DNA of 64,000 nt, from assembly GCA_015178975.1 (NCBI GenBank), contig WHVD01000009.1:992001-1056000 (forward strand). The letters run 5' to 3'. The position numbers and the translations under genes are program-made. The notes under the pieces are model-generated. The model did no database searches and was not told the DNA's origin. It worked only from the letters and a program-made list of their open reading frames with translations. Positions 1-9,138 of the stretch are shown one piece after another (position 1 is the first letter of the stretch; each line of letters begins with the position of its first letter). The DNA comes from Hysterangium stoloniferum (Eukaryota; Basidiomycota; Agaricomycetes; Hysterangiales; Hysterangiaceae).

Positions 1-133
1 CAGAAATACTTAAAAGTTGTCGATGCAGGGGGGTTTGGGGGGTGAAGCCCCCCAACAAGCTGGAGCCCGCAGCGAAGTTGTGGGGCCGGTCGCGAAGCGA
101 CCGCCCCGCAGCGTAGCAAGGGTTCCTAAGCTT
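1..133. repeat. GC-rich double-hairpin segment abutting truncated LTR
   Basis: This short GC-rich stretch contrasts with the AT-rich surroundings. It holds a perfect 8-bp stem at 35-42/48-55 with a 5-nt loop, and a second stem at 88-93/97-102 with a GAA loop that extends outward with one bulge. It ends exactly where homology to the Gy-A LTR begins (134), so it marks either an insertion or a recombination junction that removed the first part of that LTR. No coding capacity is evident. Class unknown. Confidence 0.5.
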
Positions 134-720
134 GTCTTCCCTCTAACAGAGCCCCGTTCCCATTTTAGTCAAATGACCTGTCATGATTTGGACTCCACTT
201 CCACTCCATTTCCCATTATGGTTTATGATTTGTCACTATTCAGACTCCGCTCCATTCTGTCCCGTTCCTAACACCAAACTTGGTGTTTACTATTCCCGTT
301 TTATGTTTTGCTCATTTCATTTCATCATCACTGGATTTGGTATGACATTCACTCCACAGTCTATTTAAACTGGCAGATGTTGTACATACAATCCAGTCAG
401 AAAATCAGCTTAGATTCCCCCCAGTAATCTAATACATTTTCCACTCTAAACTCCTACTTGAATTACACTGCTCATGCTAGTCGGAGCCCACGGGCTCTGG
501 CACATTTATCTCTCTCGCCTATCTCGACTCACAACCTCACAACCTCCAACCTACGACCCCTCAACCCACGACTCCCGCCCAGACTCCCCGGGGTTCCCAT
601 CCGCCTGTCTGAAATTGGACAACACGATCTAGTGAGGGTGCAGCCTATAAGCTGAAGCCAAGTCCTACTGGATATCCCACAGGTTTCTCCGGAGACCCAC
701 CCTGTGTATGCATCTTAACA
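134..720 (+). repeat. 5' LTR of Gy-A, 5'-truncated
   Basis: This aligns with 9368-9955 of the right LTR and ends in the canonical TTAACA at 720. It contains the TATTTAAA box and the conserved block GTGCAGCCTATAAGCTGAAG near its 3' end. The first ~230 bp, beginning TGTTACGACC in intact copies, are missing. Confidence 0.9.
362..405 (+). promoter_or_regulatory. Gy-A core promoter and inferred transcript 5' end
   Basis: TATTTAAA starts at 362. The 11-mer AGTCAGAAAAT at 395-405 starts 33 nt downstream, a normal TATA-to-start distance, and is the reverse complement of the 11-mer at 723-733 just inside the element. I infer that 395 is the first base of the genomic RNA and that this segment primes minus-strand synthesis by folding back. 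Confidence 0.65.
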
Positions 721-722
721 GT

Positions 723-733
723 ATTTTCTGACT
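723..733 (+). other. Self-primer binding site (PBS) of Gy-A
   Basis: ATTTTCTGACT lies two bases (GT) after the LTR end, where a PBS is expected. It is exactly complementary over 11 nt to the inferred RNA 5' end at 395-405. The site does not begin with TGG, as a site for an unprocessed tRNA 3' end would. The length and placement match the self-priming PBS known from Tf1/sushi elements. Confidence 0.7.
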
Positions 734-756
734 AAGACTCACAGATTGTTTTCATT

Positions 757-1987
757 ATGCCACCAAGAAGAAAAGCGCACACGCAGGCATCATTACCTGG
801 ACTGTCGACTCTTCATTCCCCGTTAACTTTGTATACCAGCCAGACACTTGCGAACCAGTCGGAACCCATGGAAGAAGCCGGTATTGAAGAAGTCCCGGAA
901 AACCAGGACAAATCTGAGCACGAGGACAAATCCGTGGCCCCCGACAAGGGCAAAGGTGTCGAAAATCCTCTGTCTATCAAACGACCACACTTGGGGGATC
1001 CTACTTCAGAATTTCTAGCAGGTACTATAGATAGATTTATGACGCACCTGCTCGAAGAATGAAAGAAAAAGGAACAAGAACCTCCATAGTCAAAAGTCAA
1101 TGCTCTGGAACCCTTCACAGGTTCCAACCCAAACAAACTCTCTACTTTCCTCATGCAATGTCGCTTCAATTTCCGCGATCAATCCACTGCATTTCCCATG
1201 GACTCCTGAAAAGTCAACTACGCACTTTCATACTTGCCAGGATCCACATTGAAATGGTTCGAACCGGCTTTTAGCAGACTTTCTGAGGAAGAGCCGCTTT
1301 GGCTTGAAGATTGGGATGCTTTTGTTATGGAGCTTGAAACCAACTTTGGCCCATATGACCTGACAGGAGAAGCCGAGAACAGTCTCACAAATCTTTGTAT
1401 GAAGGACACGCAGTGCATCACGGACTATATCGTCCAGTTTAATACTCTTGCAGCTCATTGTCAGTGGGGCGATCCTGCTCTCCACCACCAATTCTATGCC
1501 GGTCTGCCATCCTGCCTTAAAGACGAAGTCTCGACTCAAAGCTCAAAATGCGGACACATGTTATTAGGAACATCATGTGGAAGTTGCCCGCAAAACCTCC
1601 ATGGACAAAGTAAACAAGTCCATGGCCAATAAAAACAACAACAACAACTCATCAACTAGCAACCAAAACTCCACGCAATCTGATAAGAAGAACGATAAAA
1701 AGTCTTCAAACAACAACAACAACAAGGACAATAACAAAGGTCAACAGTCCAGCAAGCAAACCAGAAAACCCGACCTCTCAGGCAAACTTGGACCTGATGG
1801 CAAATTGACCCCACAGGAAAGACAATGTCGCATGGACCATAACCTCTGTCTCTTGTGTGGGAAACCCGGCCATCGAGTCCTGGAATGTCTGCTGGCAAAA
1901 GCAAACTCTTCAAAGGGTCGAACAGCCAAGGCCTCCATGGAAACCACATCGAAGGACAAACCAGCTTCCAACTTGAAAAAAGAGTAA
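757..1987 (+). pseudogene. gag: Gy-A gag, frameshifted
   Basis: This is the structural capsid/nucleocapsid polyprotein. It starts MPPRRKAHTQ at 757, about 36 nt after the LTR. The first frame stops at 1062. The capsid-like core continues in another frame (1234-1632, with WLEDWDAFVMELETNFGPYD, also found in the Gy-B gag), and the C-terminal part in a third (1577-1987). The last part is rich in Asn/Lys/Ser and ends with a CCHC zinc knuckle, CLLCGKPGHRVLEC (C-X2-C-X4-H-X4-C), for RNA packaging. At least two indels separate these parts, so no intact protein is made. Identification rests on position, the zinc knuckle and parallel structure in Gy-B. Confidence 0.8.
1975..1981 (+). promoter_or_regulatory. 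Candidate -1 ribosomal frameshift site (Gy-A)
   Basis: In the gag frame the heptamer reads G_AAA_AAA, followed by GAG and the gag stop TAA (1985-1987). The protease frame lies at -1 and is open across this point (1855-2493). Gy-B has A_AAA_AAA at the same codon. Confidence 0.55.
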
Positions 1988-2296
1988 GCAACCCCACGGA
2001 CTCCGCACGGGTTGGGGGTTGCATTGCCTCTCTGCGCATTCAAGAGTTTACCCGTCTCAATGCATCCACTCTTTTGCATTGTGATTCATTTTTCGTTAAA
2101 CTTATGTCTAATATGATCCCAAAATTCGTTTTTTCAGCTCTTATAGATTCCGGCTCGACTCATTGTTTTTTAGATACAAAATTCATGCAAAAAAATTTAT
2201 TGTCAACTTATCCGATTAATCCCGTCGGACTCCACCTCTTCAATGGCACAAGTAATTCGGTTGTTACCCAAGCTTGTGATTTATCCATCTGTTTCC
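1988..2296 (+). pseudogene. Gy-A aspartic protease (N-terminal part)
   Basis: This is the start of pol in the -1 frame relative to gag. It has the retroviral-type aspartic protease active site ALIDSGSTHCF at about 2136-2168, matching ALIDSGSTHCFVDT in Gy-B. The enzyme would mature Gag-Pol. Homology to Gy-B stops abruptly at about 2296, inside the protease. The rest of the protease and the linker to reverse transcriptase are replaced by unrelated sequence, so the protein is broken here. Confidence 0.8.
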
Positions 2297-2910
2297 TGTT
2301 GTTACAACCGTGTTGCAGCCCTATCGGTCCCCAAGGTTATCACCACCTATCGACGATTCAAGTTACCGTTCAAGTCATCACATCGGAAACCAATGCTGAC
2401 GTACACTTTTGCAGTGATCAAACTCCATTTACGCCCATGTCAAAATATACTCAAACTATCTGGTTAAACTCTGATACGTCCCTTTTATTATGATGATCTG
2501 CTCTATCCTATGTTTCACATATGTCTATATATATTTGTAACCCTCGAACTATTTCCTTTCCTCATAATTCCACTCTCGGTTATTTCACGGCCTCCGAACT
2601 AATAGTAACCTCCCATTCCTAGTCAAGTTTATTTGTCAATACTGTGTTCCGCTCTTCTCCCAGTTAGTATTTTCTAGATGCCTGTTACTTGTATATGAAC
2701 CCGCTGTAGTTGTAGTTACTAGGCAATCAGAATATTGACTCAGAATACCCTCTTACACCTCCAGAAGTCTCATACTAAGAATTCCGTCTTCCACCTTCAC
2801 GTGCACTCACTCACTCTCGGTCCCTGACCCCTTGGCCTGACACTCGACTTAACCTTCAGTCCCGATTGGTATTACACTGAAAGGAACTCGTTAGTTTTCA
2901 GTTCTTAACA
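2297..2910. other. Unidentified 614-bp segment replacing protease C-terminus
   Basis: It begins TGTTGTTACAACC and ends GTTCTTAACA, which looks LTR-like, but no clear 5-bp duplication flanks it. About 495 bp of protein-coding sequence present in Gy-B is missing at this spot. No meaningful reading frame. It shares a CAAAATAYACTCA motif with the segment at 5596-6185. Confidence 0.4.
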
Positions 2911-3786
2911 CACCCCTAGGACATATTTACCCACTCTCGTCCATGGAACTTTCTGCGATCCGTGATTTCCTGGATGAACATTTGTCCATAGGTTTTATCA
3001 GACCCTCAAAGTCTCCTTTTGGAGCACCTGTTCTATTTGTCCGAAAAAAGGATGGATCCCTTAGACTATGTGTTGATTTTAGAGGCCTCAATGCTGTCAC
3101 CAAAAAGGATAAGTATCCACTCCCACTCATATCTGATCTGCTCGATGCTCCACAGAATGCCCAGATTTACACCAAAATAGATCTCAAACACACCTATCAT
3201 TTGGTCTGGATTGCCATGGGTGATGATTGGAAAACCACTTTTAGAACCCGTTATGGGGCCTTCAAGTGGTTAGTGATGCCCTTTGGACTCACCAATGCTC
3301 CGTCTGTTTTTCAGCATTTTATCAACGACATTTTCTCCAACATGCTCAATGTATGTGTTATTGTTTACTTGGATGACATTCTTATCTACTCCGAGAAACC
3401 CGTGGAACATGACAAACAAATCTGTGAAGTTCTCTGGAGACTCAGACAACATGGTTTATTCGCGAATGGTAAAAAATGTACTTTTGACATGGACTCCATG
3501 GAATACCTGGGTTTCATCATGGGACCTGACAGACTCTGCATGGACGAAACTAAAGTGCAAGTCATCAAATATTGGCCCAAACCCCAAAAAGTCAAAGATA
3601 TACAATCCTTTCTTGGCTTTGCCAATTTTTACTGACAGTTTATCCGCAGATATTCCAACATCACGGTACCCCTTACCCATCTTATGTGTAAGGATACTCT
3701 GTGGAATTTTAATGATAAGTGTCAAAAAGCTTTCAATCTTTTAAAAAATTCTTTTTCCTCAGCTCCTATTTTGTCGCATTGGAAAC
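2911..3786 (+). pseudogene. pol: Gy-A reverse transcriptase
   Basis: This is the RNA-dependent DNA polymerase domain. Homology to Gy-B resumes at PLG.IYPLS (about 2916) and runs through [32 protein letters not shown], the catalytic [10 protein letters not shown] (YLDD at about 3366-3377) and [13 protein letters not shown] at 3633-3635 replaces a codon that is His or Arg in relatives, consistent with CGA to TGA. The frame continues to about 3786, where the 1.3-kb solo LTR has inserted at ILSHWK. RNase H follows on the far side at 5110. Confidence 0.9.
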
Positions 3787-5109
3787 TGTGAGGTATCAGC
3801 TTTATCTCATAATTTTCTCTTAATTTTCTTTGAATTTATTAATATTTTCTCGAATTTATGGTATTTTTATTATATTTTTATTGTGAAATATAGGCTCTAT
3901 TCCTTTTAACTTCACATAATAATAGCATATATGAACTCATATTATGCTATTATATCTTAGTTAATTTATTATAATTTTTAACTAATTATTTATATTTTAT
4001 TTACTTAGTTATTACCTTTCGGCACCTTGCTGCAGCCTAGTTTGCGCATTTTTGAAGTCATGTGACCTATTAGATAAGCCTCCGGTGTCGGGATGTCACA
4101 CAAGTCACGAATGTGACTACCCGAGTCACACCAGTCACGATTGTGACTACCCGAGTCACACAAGTCACGAACGTGACTACCCGAGTCATTATTAGATTCC
4201 GCCGACTCATCGTTTGCTTCCGTCCCGGGACCGCGGCCTTGAACCTTCATGTTCAAGCAAGAGGTTAGAACCCTTGTCTCAGAGAAGGGAATCACATGAG
4301 AAACAAAGGGTAAATAATGAGTAGAATATGAGGTCATTATGATCTCACTAATGACCTCATAAACTAAATAGTTAGCTAATCATTGAGTTATCAAAATGTA
4401 TATAAGGAGGGCCAAGTTTCCAATAAAACCAATCTATCTCTCACATATTTGCAGCACAGCACCAGCTTATCTAATCATCCTAAGGACAATAATAGCCTTA
4501 GTCTGATACACTCACTGCAAGCACCTACACTTGCAGCATCTTGAATCTTTGTCAGCAACTCTTGGACTTAGCTAATCATCTAAGTTCCCCAGCCTCACAG
4601 CTACCCTTTAGGCTTATTAATTAGATAATAAACCTAATAAGTATCTAAGTATCCTTACTGAAATCCCTGCCAATACTAGATTACTCAAGGCCCAGCCCTA
4701 AGTTTATTGAATTAATCAAGTAGAAGCACTCAGATAATCCAATACAAATTATTTTCTCTATTAATAAATTATTTAACACCTTGTTAAATAACTATTAATA
4801 GTTACAAATAAGCATACAAGAATCCGAAGCTCTTATATCAAGTCTCTGCCAAGTTACTGCGCATATATTCAGCTTCCAGCCCCTATTCTCAAGGAATAGT
4901 TCTTGTATCTGCTAAAAGAGTCATACACAGTTCTATTGAACCTTTCAATAATCAAAATAAGCATTTATTTGAGTTGTTTAAGCTTAATAGCGCAGCTCAT
5001 TAATCTATCAGTATTTAAATTACTGGACCTTTGCTTGTTTTATTGTTGAAGCTCTGTGACACTATAGCATATATTGAGCTATCTAAGAGAATCCCCTGAA
5101 TACATTACA
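3787..5109 (+). mobile_element. Solo LTR, 1.3-kb family, inside Gy-A pol
   Basis: TGTGAGGTAT...ACATTACA is flanked by a 5-bp duplication GAAAC (3782-3786 and 5110-5114), and removing it rejoins the RT and RNase H reading frame. It has a TATATAAGG box near 4398. No coding region is seen. A second, partial copy lies at 9956-12215. It is younger than the Gy-A copy it interrupts. Confidence 0.9.
4094..4183 (+). repeat. 30-bp tandem repeat, 3 units
   Basis: Three near-identical 30-bp units (TCACACAAGTCACGAATGTG... ACTACCCGAG) lie in the upstream half of the 1.3-kb solo LTR. Each unit contains an inner inverted pair GTCAC/GTGAC. They could be regulator-binding repeats of that LTR. Confidence 0.75.
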
Positions 5110-5595
5110 GAAACCAGACTTCCCACTCATCGTTGAAATGGACGCCTCTGATTGTGCACTTGGAGCCATTCTGTCTATCCAGGACTCTGACGGAGAAGTT
5201 CACCCCATGGCTTTTCTGTCCCGGACTTTCACCAGAGCAGAGCTCAACTACGACGTTCATGATAAGGAACTCCTGGCAATCTTTTCAGCTTTCAAAGTGT
5301 GGCGACACTATTTAAAAGGCTCGGGAACTCCGATTGATGTTGTAACAGGTCACAAAAACCTGGAATACTTTTCTACCACAAACCTTTTGACCCATTGGCA
5401 GGCCGGCAGGTCTGAATATCTATCTGCCTTCAACATGATTATCTGCTTTTGACCCGGCCATCTCGGTGGCAAACCCAACACTTTAACTAGATGATGGAAT
5501 GTCTATCCTAAAGAGGGGAGCACTGACTATGCCACGGTAAACCCACACAACCTGAAACCTATTTTCACAAATCAACAACTTACCGCATCTGTGAG
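5110..5595 (+). pseudogene. pol: Gy-A RNase H domain
   Basis: This RNase H degrades the RNA strand during reverse transcription. Visible motifs are IVEMDASDCALGAILSIQ (catalytic Asp in the DAS motif), HPMAFLSRTF, LNYDVHDKELLAIFSAFK and VVTGHKNLEYF. TGA at 5450-5452 and another within TR.WNVYP replace Arg codons kept in Gy-B (FRPGHLGG, TRRWDVYP), again CGA to TGA. Homology ends at QQLTASVRG, where a second unidentified segment starts. Confidence 0.85.
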
Positions 5596-6185
5596 AGGTA
5601 TGGCAAAATACACTCAGGAAATATAGTCAGATGAGCTCTTACTATATTCCCTTTATTATTTCTGTTTTCTCTCTTTTATTATATATCTATAATTAGTTCG
5701 ACAACCTATGTATGCAGTACATCGACTCTTGTGGGTACATACATGCCAGACTTATGTATTCTAGCACCCGTAGTTTAGAACTCAGACACTTTTACACCGC
5801 AACCATGACTTACCCAGACACCCGTTAGTGTCCTGTAAGTTGTGATTGGTGTATTGTCTCGACCGTCACAGACGGGCTTTCGCTATCTACTCAATCAGAG
5901 TTTCGAACTGTACCAGTCGAAACTCAATCCTTATCTCAACCCGTGTGGACTACATCCATGCTACTCTATTATTCGACTCTCTAGTTACTCTACTTTGCAC
6001 TCGAGCAGTCGTTCAGAATCGCACTTAACAGTCAATTCTACTTATTCATTCTAGCTCTCTACCTTACTTTAGATAGCTACTTCTCTCTACCATATTGAAC
6101 TAAGCAGTCAATACATCCTGGTGTTGTACCTAAATGGTCGATATTCTTCGTATATAGAATGGTTAGAATTTCCACCACTCTTCAC
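5596..6185. other. Unidentified ~590-bp insertion in Gy-A pol
   Basis: This has no counterpart in Gy-B, where QQLSASIRATSLYYP runs on without a gap. Both edges of the insert encode TASVR in the pol frame but with different codons, so it is not a plain target duplication. It contains no reading frame that looks real. Its TGYA-rich, pyrimidine-rich composition resembles 2297-2910. Confidence 0.4.
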
Positions 6186-7722
6186 AGCATCAGTCCGCGC
6201 AGCCTTCCTCATCAATCCCATTGTCCGTGGAATTATCATTATGGATATCGAGAAGTTACATCAAGATATTCTATCAGCAATTCTGCTAGACCGGATAACT
6301 AAAGCTCACCTTGACAATCCTGTGGACCCCGATCAACCCCGGTGGTCTCTTGATCAGCATGGTTTCATTAGACTTGATGATTGCATCTATGTACCAGACT
6401 CCGATGGCCTCCACCTCAGGATCCTTCAATACAAACATGATCATCCACTCTCGGGACATTTCGGGTACAACAAAACTCTATCACTAATAAGAAGAGAATA
6501 TACTTGGCCTGGACTCCATGGATTTGTTAAGCACTATTGTCCATCTTGTACTACTTGTCCCTGCTCGAAATCTCAGTGACACAAGCCATACGGCCTTTTG
6601 AAACAACTCCCAGTACCAGAACATCCGTGGAATTCTATCTCTATGGATTTCATTGAACACTTACCGATTCCGAAGGCTTTTCCACCATTCTAGCCATTGT
6701 TGACAGATTCTCACAGCAAGGTATATTCATCCCTACATATGACACAATTACATCTGTGCAGTTAGCAGAACTTTTTATTATCCACGTATTTTCCAAGCAT
6801 GGAGTTCCGTCCCACGTAACTTCTGACCGAGGATCAGAGTTCATGTCTCACTTCTTTAGATCCCTTGGGAAATCCTTGGACATGAAATTACATTTCACGT
6901 CCAGACATCACCCGGAAGGCGATGGACAAACTGAACACGTCAACCAGACATTGGAATAATATCTCCACGTATATTGCAATTATCAACAGGACAATTGGAA
7001 ATCCTTGTTACCACTTACAGAATTTGCTTACAACAATGCACCCTCAGCCACTACTGGCATTTCCCCATTCTTTGCAAATAAAGGATATAATCCAAATATT
7101 ACAGTACATCCAGAATGAAATATTGCCTCTGCTCGCGCTCAAGAGTTCACCATGGACCTCCATGAGCTCCATGAGGAACTCCAGGCTGCAATAAAGTCCA
7201 CCCAAGAGCAATACCAACTTTCAGTGGACAGACCCAGATCCTGCCACCCAACTTCAAGATTGGTGACCATGTTTTTGTCAAAGCTCAATTCTTCTGGACT
7301 ACCTGTCCATCAAAAAAGCTTGCTGAAAAATATTTAGGTCCGTTTGAAATTATCACACAAGTAGGTTCAGTTTCTTGGACCCTACGGCTTCTGGATAGCA
7401 TGTGCACAGTACACCCGGTATTTCATGTTTCTATGCTAGAACCTTGTACTGCTAACACTATCCCGGATCGCGTGCAATCTCCACCTCCTCTGGTCATTAT
7501 TGACGGAGAACCCGAGTTTGAAATCTTGCAAATTTTAGATTCGAAAATTGACAAGCGTTGACGCACTTGTAAACTGCTTTACTTGGTCAAGTGGGCGGGT
7601 TACGAGGGCACGGATGAAGAAACTTCATGGATTTTGGCCATGGAACTCAGTAATGCCATGGAAATTGTTACTGACTTTCATACAGCTTACCCACTCAAAC
7701 CCAGACCACTATCATCTCTCTG
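6186..7722 (+). pseudogene. Gy-A integrase with C-terminal chromodomain
   Basis: Integrase inserts the cDNA. The N-terminal HHCC zinc domain is visible (YKHDHPLSGHFGYN, then CPSCTTC), followed by the DDE core (SMDFIE, TSDRGSEF, GDGQTEHVNQTLE) and the linker LHELHEELQAAIKS. The C-terminal chromodomain reads CKLLYLVKWAGYEGTDEETS at about 7565-7630. Breaks: TGA at 6577-6579, a frameshift near 6660, TAA at 6957-6959, TGA at 7116-7118, a shift near 7260-7400, and TGA at 7559-7561. The chromodomain class targets heterochromatin in related elements, which fits the nested landscape. The frame ends at PLSSL near 7722, the same C-terminus as Gy-B. Confidence 0.9.
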
Positions 7723-7935
7723 ACCACACTCGGCGGACCCTGTGTTATGTTTGGACTCATTTTCATTATTCCCTGTCACCCTATGTCTCTCTTTGCTTTT
7801 ACAGGTTCTGACATGTCTTTCAAGTCCTCAAGTGGATTTTCCATGGACTTTGACTTTGACTTTGATTTCTTATGTCTTTTCACACTTTACTTTTAAAAGA
7901 TTCAAAACATTATTATCAAGTTTTATTTTATTTTT

Positions 7936-8925
7936 TCAGTCTACATTTATGGGGCTGTCCTTTTTCCCCGCCTCAGCTTTCCCTGCCTCATTCACCTCCT
8001 CAGGGAGCTCCGCTATCTCCATGGGAACCCCATCCTCATCTGTCCTGGCCTCCTTGGAACTCCCGGCCTCCGGCTCCTCATACACAAAGCCGGCATACTC
8101 CACTAGGAACCTGTAATGTTCCAAGTGTGGAGATCATTTGCCATTACCACGCTTACCTTGTTGCTCTTCCAGAGCAACTCATTTTGGGCTTCAATGCCCT
8201 CAGCGATCCATCCCAAAGCCTCTTCCAAACCGGAATACCCATCTGTCCTGCTAATGTCCCATGCCCCAGACCCTGTGGGTTACTTGTAAACGAGCGAGCA
8301 CCTCGCCTTGAGGTGCGCACACTGGTAGCATCCCAGTCCCTGCCTGGACTTCTGATTGCACTCTGTGTTCCGGTCATTGCAACTGGAACACTGCAGATCA
8401 TTCCGTGTCGGTAGACGGACTGGCGCTGCCTTTTTTGCCTTCTGTTGTTATGGTTAGTTTCCCCAGTTATCCCACGGACCTGAGACATACCTTCTGGGGG
8501 CTCTCCAGCTCCTCCTCGGACTCGGACTCTACCTCTGTCGCTTTGCACTGAAAAACCCAAGTCAGCAAAATTTGACAAGTTGATGTTTTGGGACTTACCT
8601 TTCCTGCGACAATGGCAGCCCTGTCCATGGCCACCTGGGCTTTCTCCACAGCTACCCGGGCCCTCTCCGCAGCCACCCATGCAGCCATCTTTTTATTTTT
8701 TCGCCTCTGCCTCGCAGCCTCTTCCTCCGTGGCCAAAGCCGCCTGGTACTCTCTATCCAACGCCTCCTCGACCTCCCTCACCTCCTTCTCTGCTTCTTCC
8801 CATTGATGTTGCTGTTCCTCTCGCTGTGCTAAAATTTGTGCCGCACTGAGAGGCGTGCGATATGGAGAGCCCATGGAGGGCCTGGCGGTCGTCATTGGCC
8901 AGTGTGGCATTGGTTTTGGACCCAT
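7936..8925 (-). CDS. Antisense spliced gene of Gy-A: coiled coil plus Zn2Cys6-like cluster
   Basis: This gene is encoded opposite to gag-pol between the chromodomain and the 3' LTR. Start codon at 8925. Exon 1 (8925-8599, 109 codons) is a Glu/Ala/Arg-rich heptad region, probably coiled coil. Intron 1 has GTAAGT, a CTGAC branch-like site and TTTTTCAG. Exon 2 is 8547-8491 (acidic). Intron 2 has GTATGT, ACTAAC and AACAG. Exon 3 starts at 8441. Both introns are phase 0, and splicing reads straight into C146-X2-C149-X6-C156-X9-C166-X2-C169-X6-C176, the spacing of fungal Zn(II)2Cys6 clusters, then a TAA at 8280-8282. Homology to the Gy-B counterpart suggests the original gene ran on: GLEEALGWIAEGIEAQ is readable, then a possible third intron, then an acidic tail (7936-8086). 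The TAA may therefore be a CAA-to-TAA decay stop. Function unknown; DNA binding or regulation of the element is an inference. Confidence 0.7.
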
Positions 8926-9125
8926 ATGTCGATTGATGATGGGGGTAATAAAGAAGAAGAAAATTCATTTTTTTCGAATTTTTATATAGGCTCATCGCAT
9001 CTGAACCTTACCTTCCAGATCACATGACTCCTTGACACATAGGTGTAACTGACATGACTTTTGACACATGCACGTAGCCACCAAGAACCTTATCTAGGTC
9101 TAGAGCCTCTTTGGGACTTCGGCAT

Positions 9126-9138
9126 AAAGGGAGGGTAC
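9126..9138 (+). other. Polypurine tract of Gy-A
   Basis: AAAGGGAGGGTAC lies immediately 5' of the right LTR, the usual primer for plus-strand synthesis. Confidence 0.8.

Noticed and set aside
4094-4187. Regular short repeats, CRISPR-like
   Set aside because: Three contiguous 30-bp units without spacers in a fungal LTR; not a CRISPR array.
8153-8680. 175-codon unspliced minus-strand frame (Gly/Arg-rich)
   Set aside because: Overlaps the spliced antisense gene in another frame; the spliced frame gives the conserved cysteine cluster.
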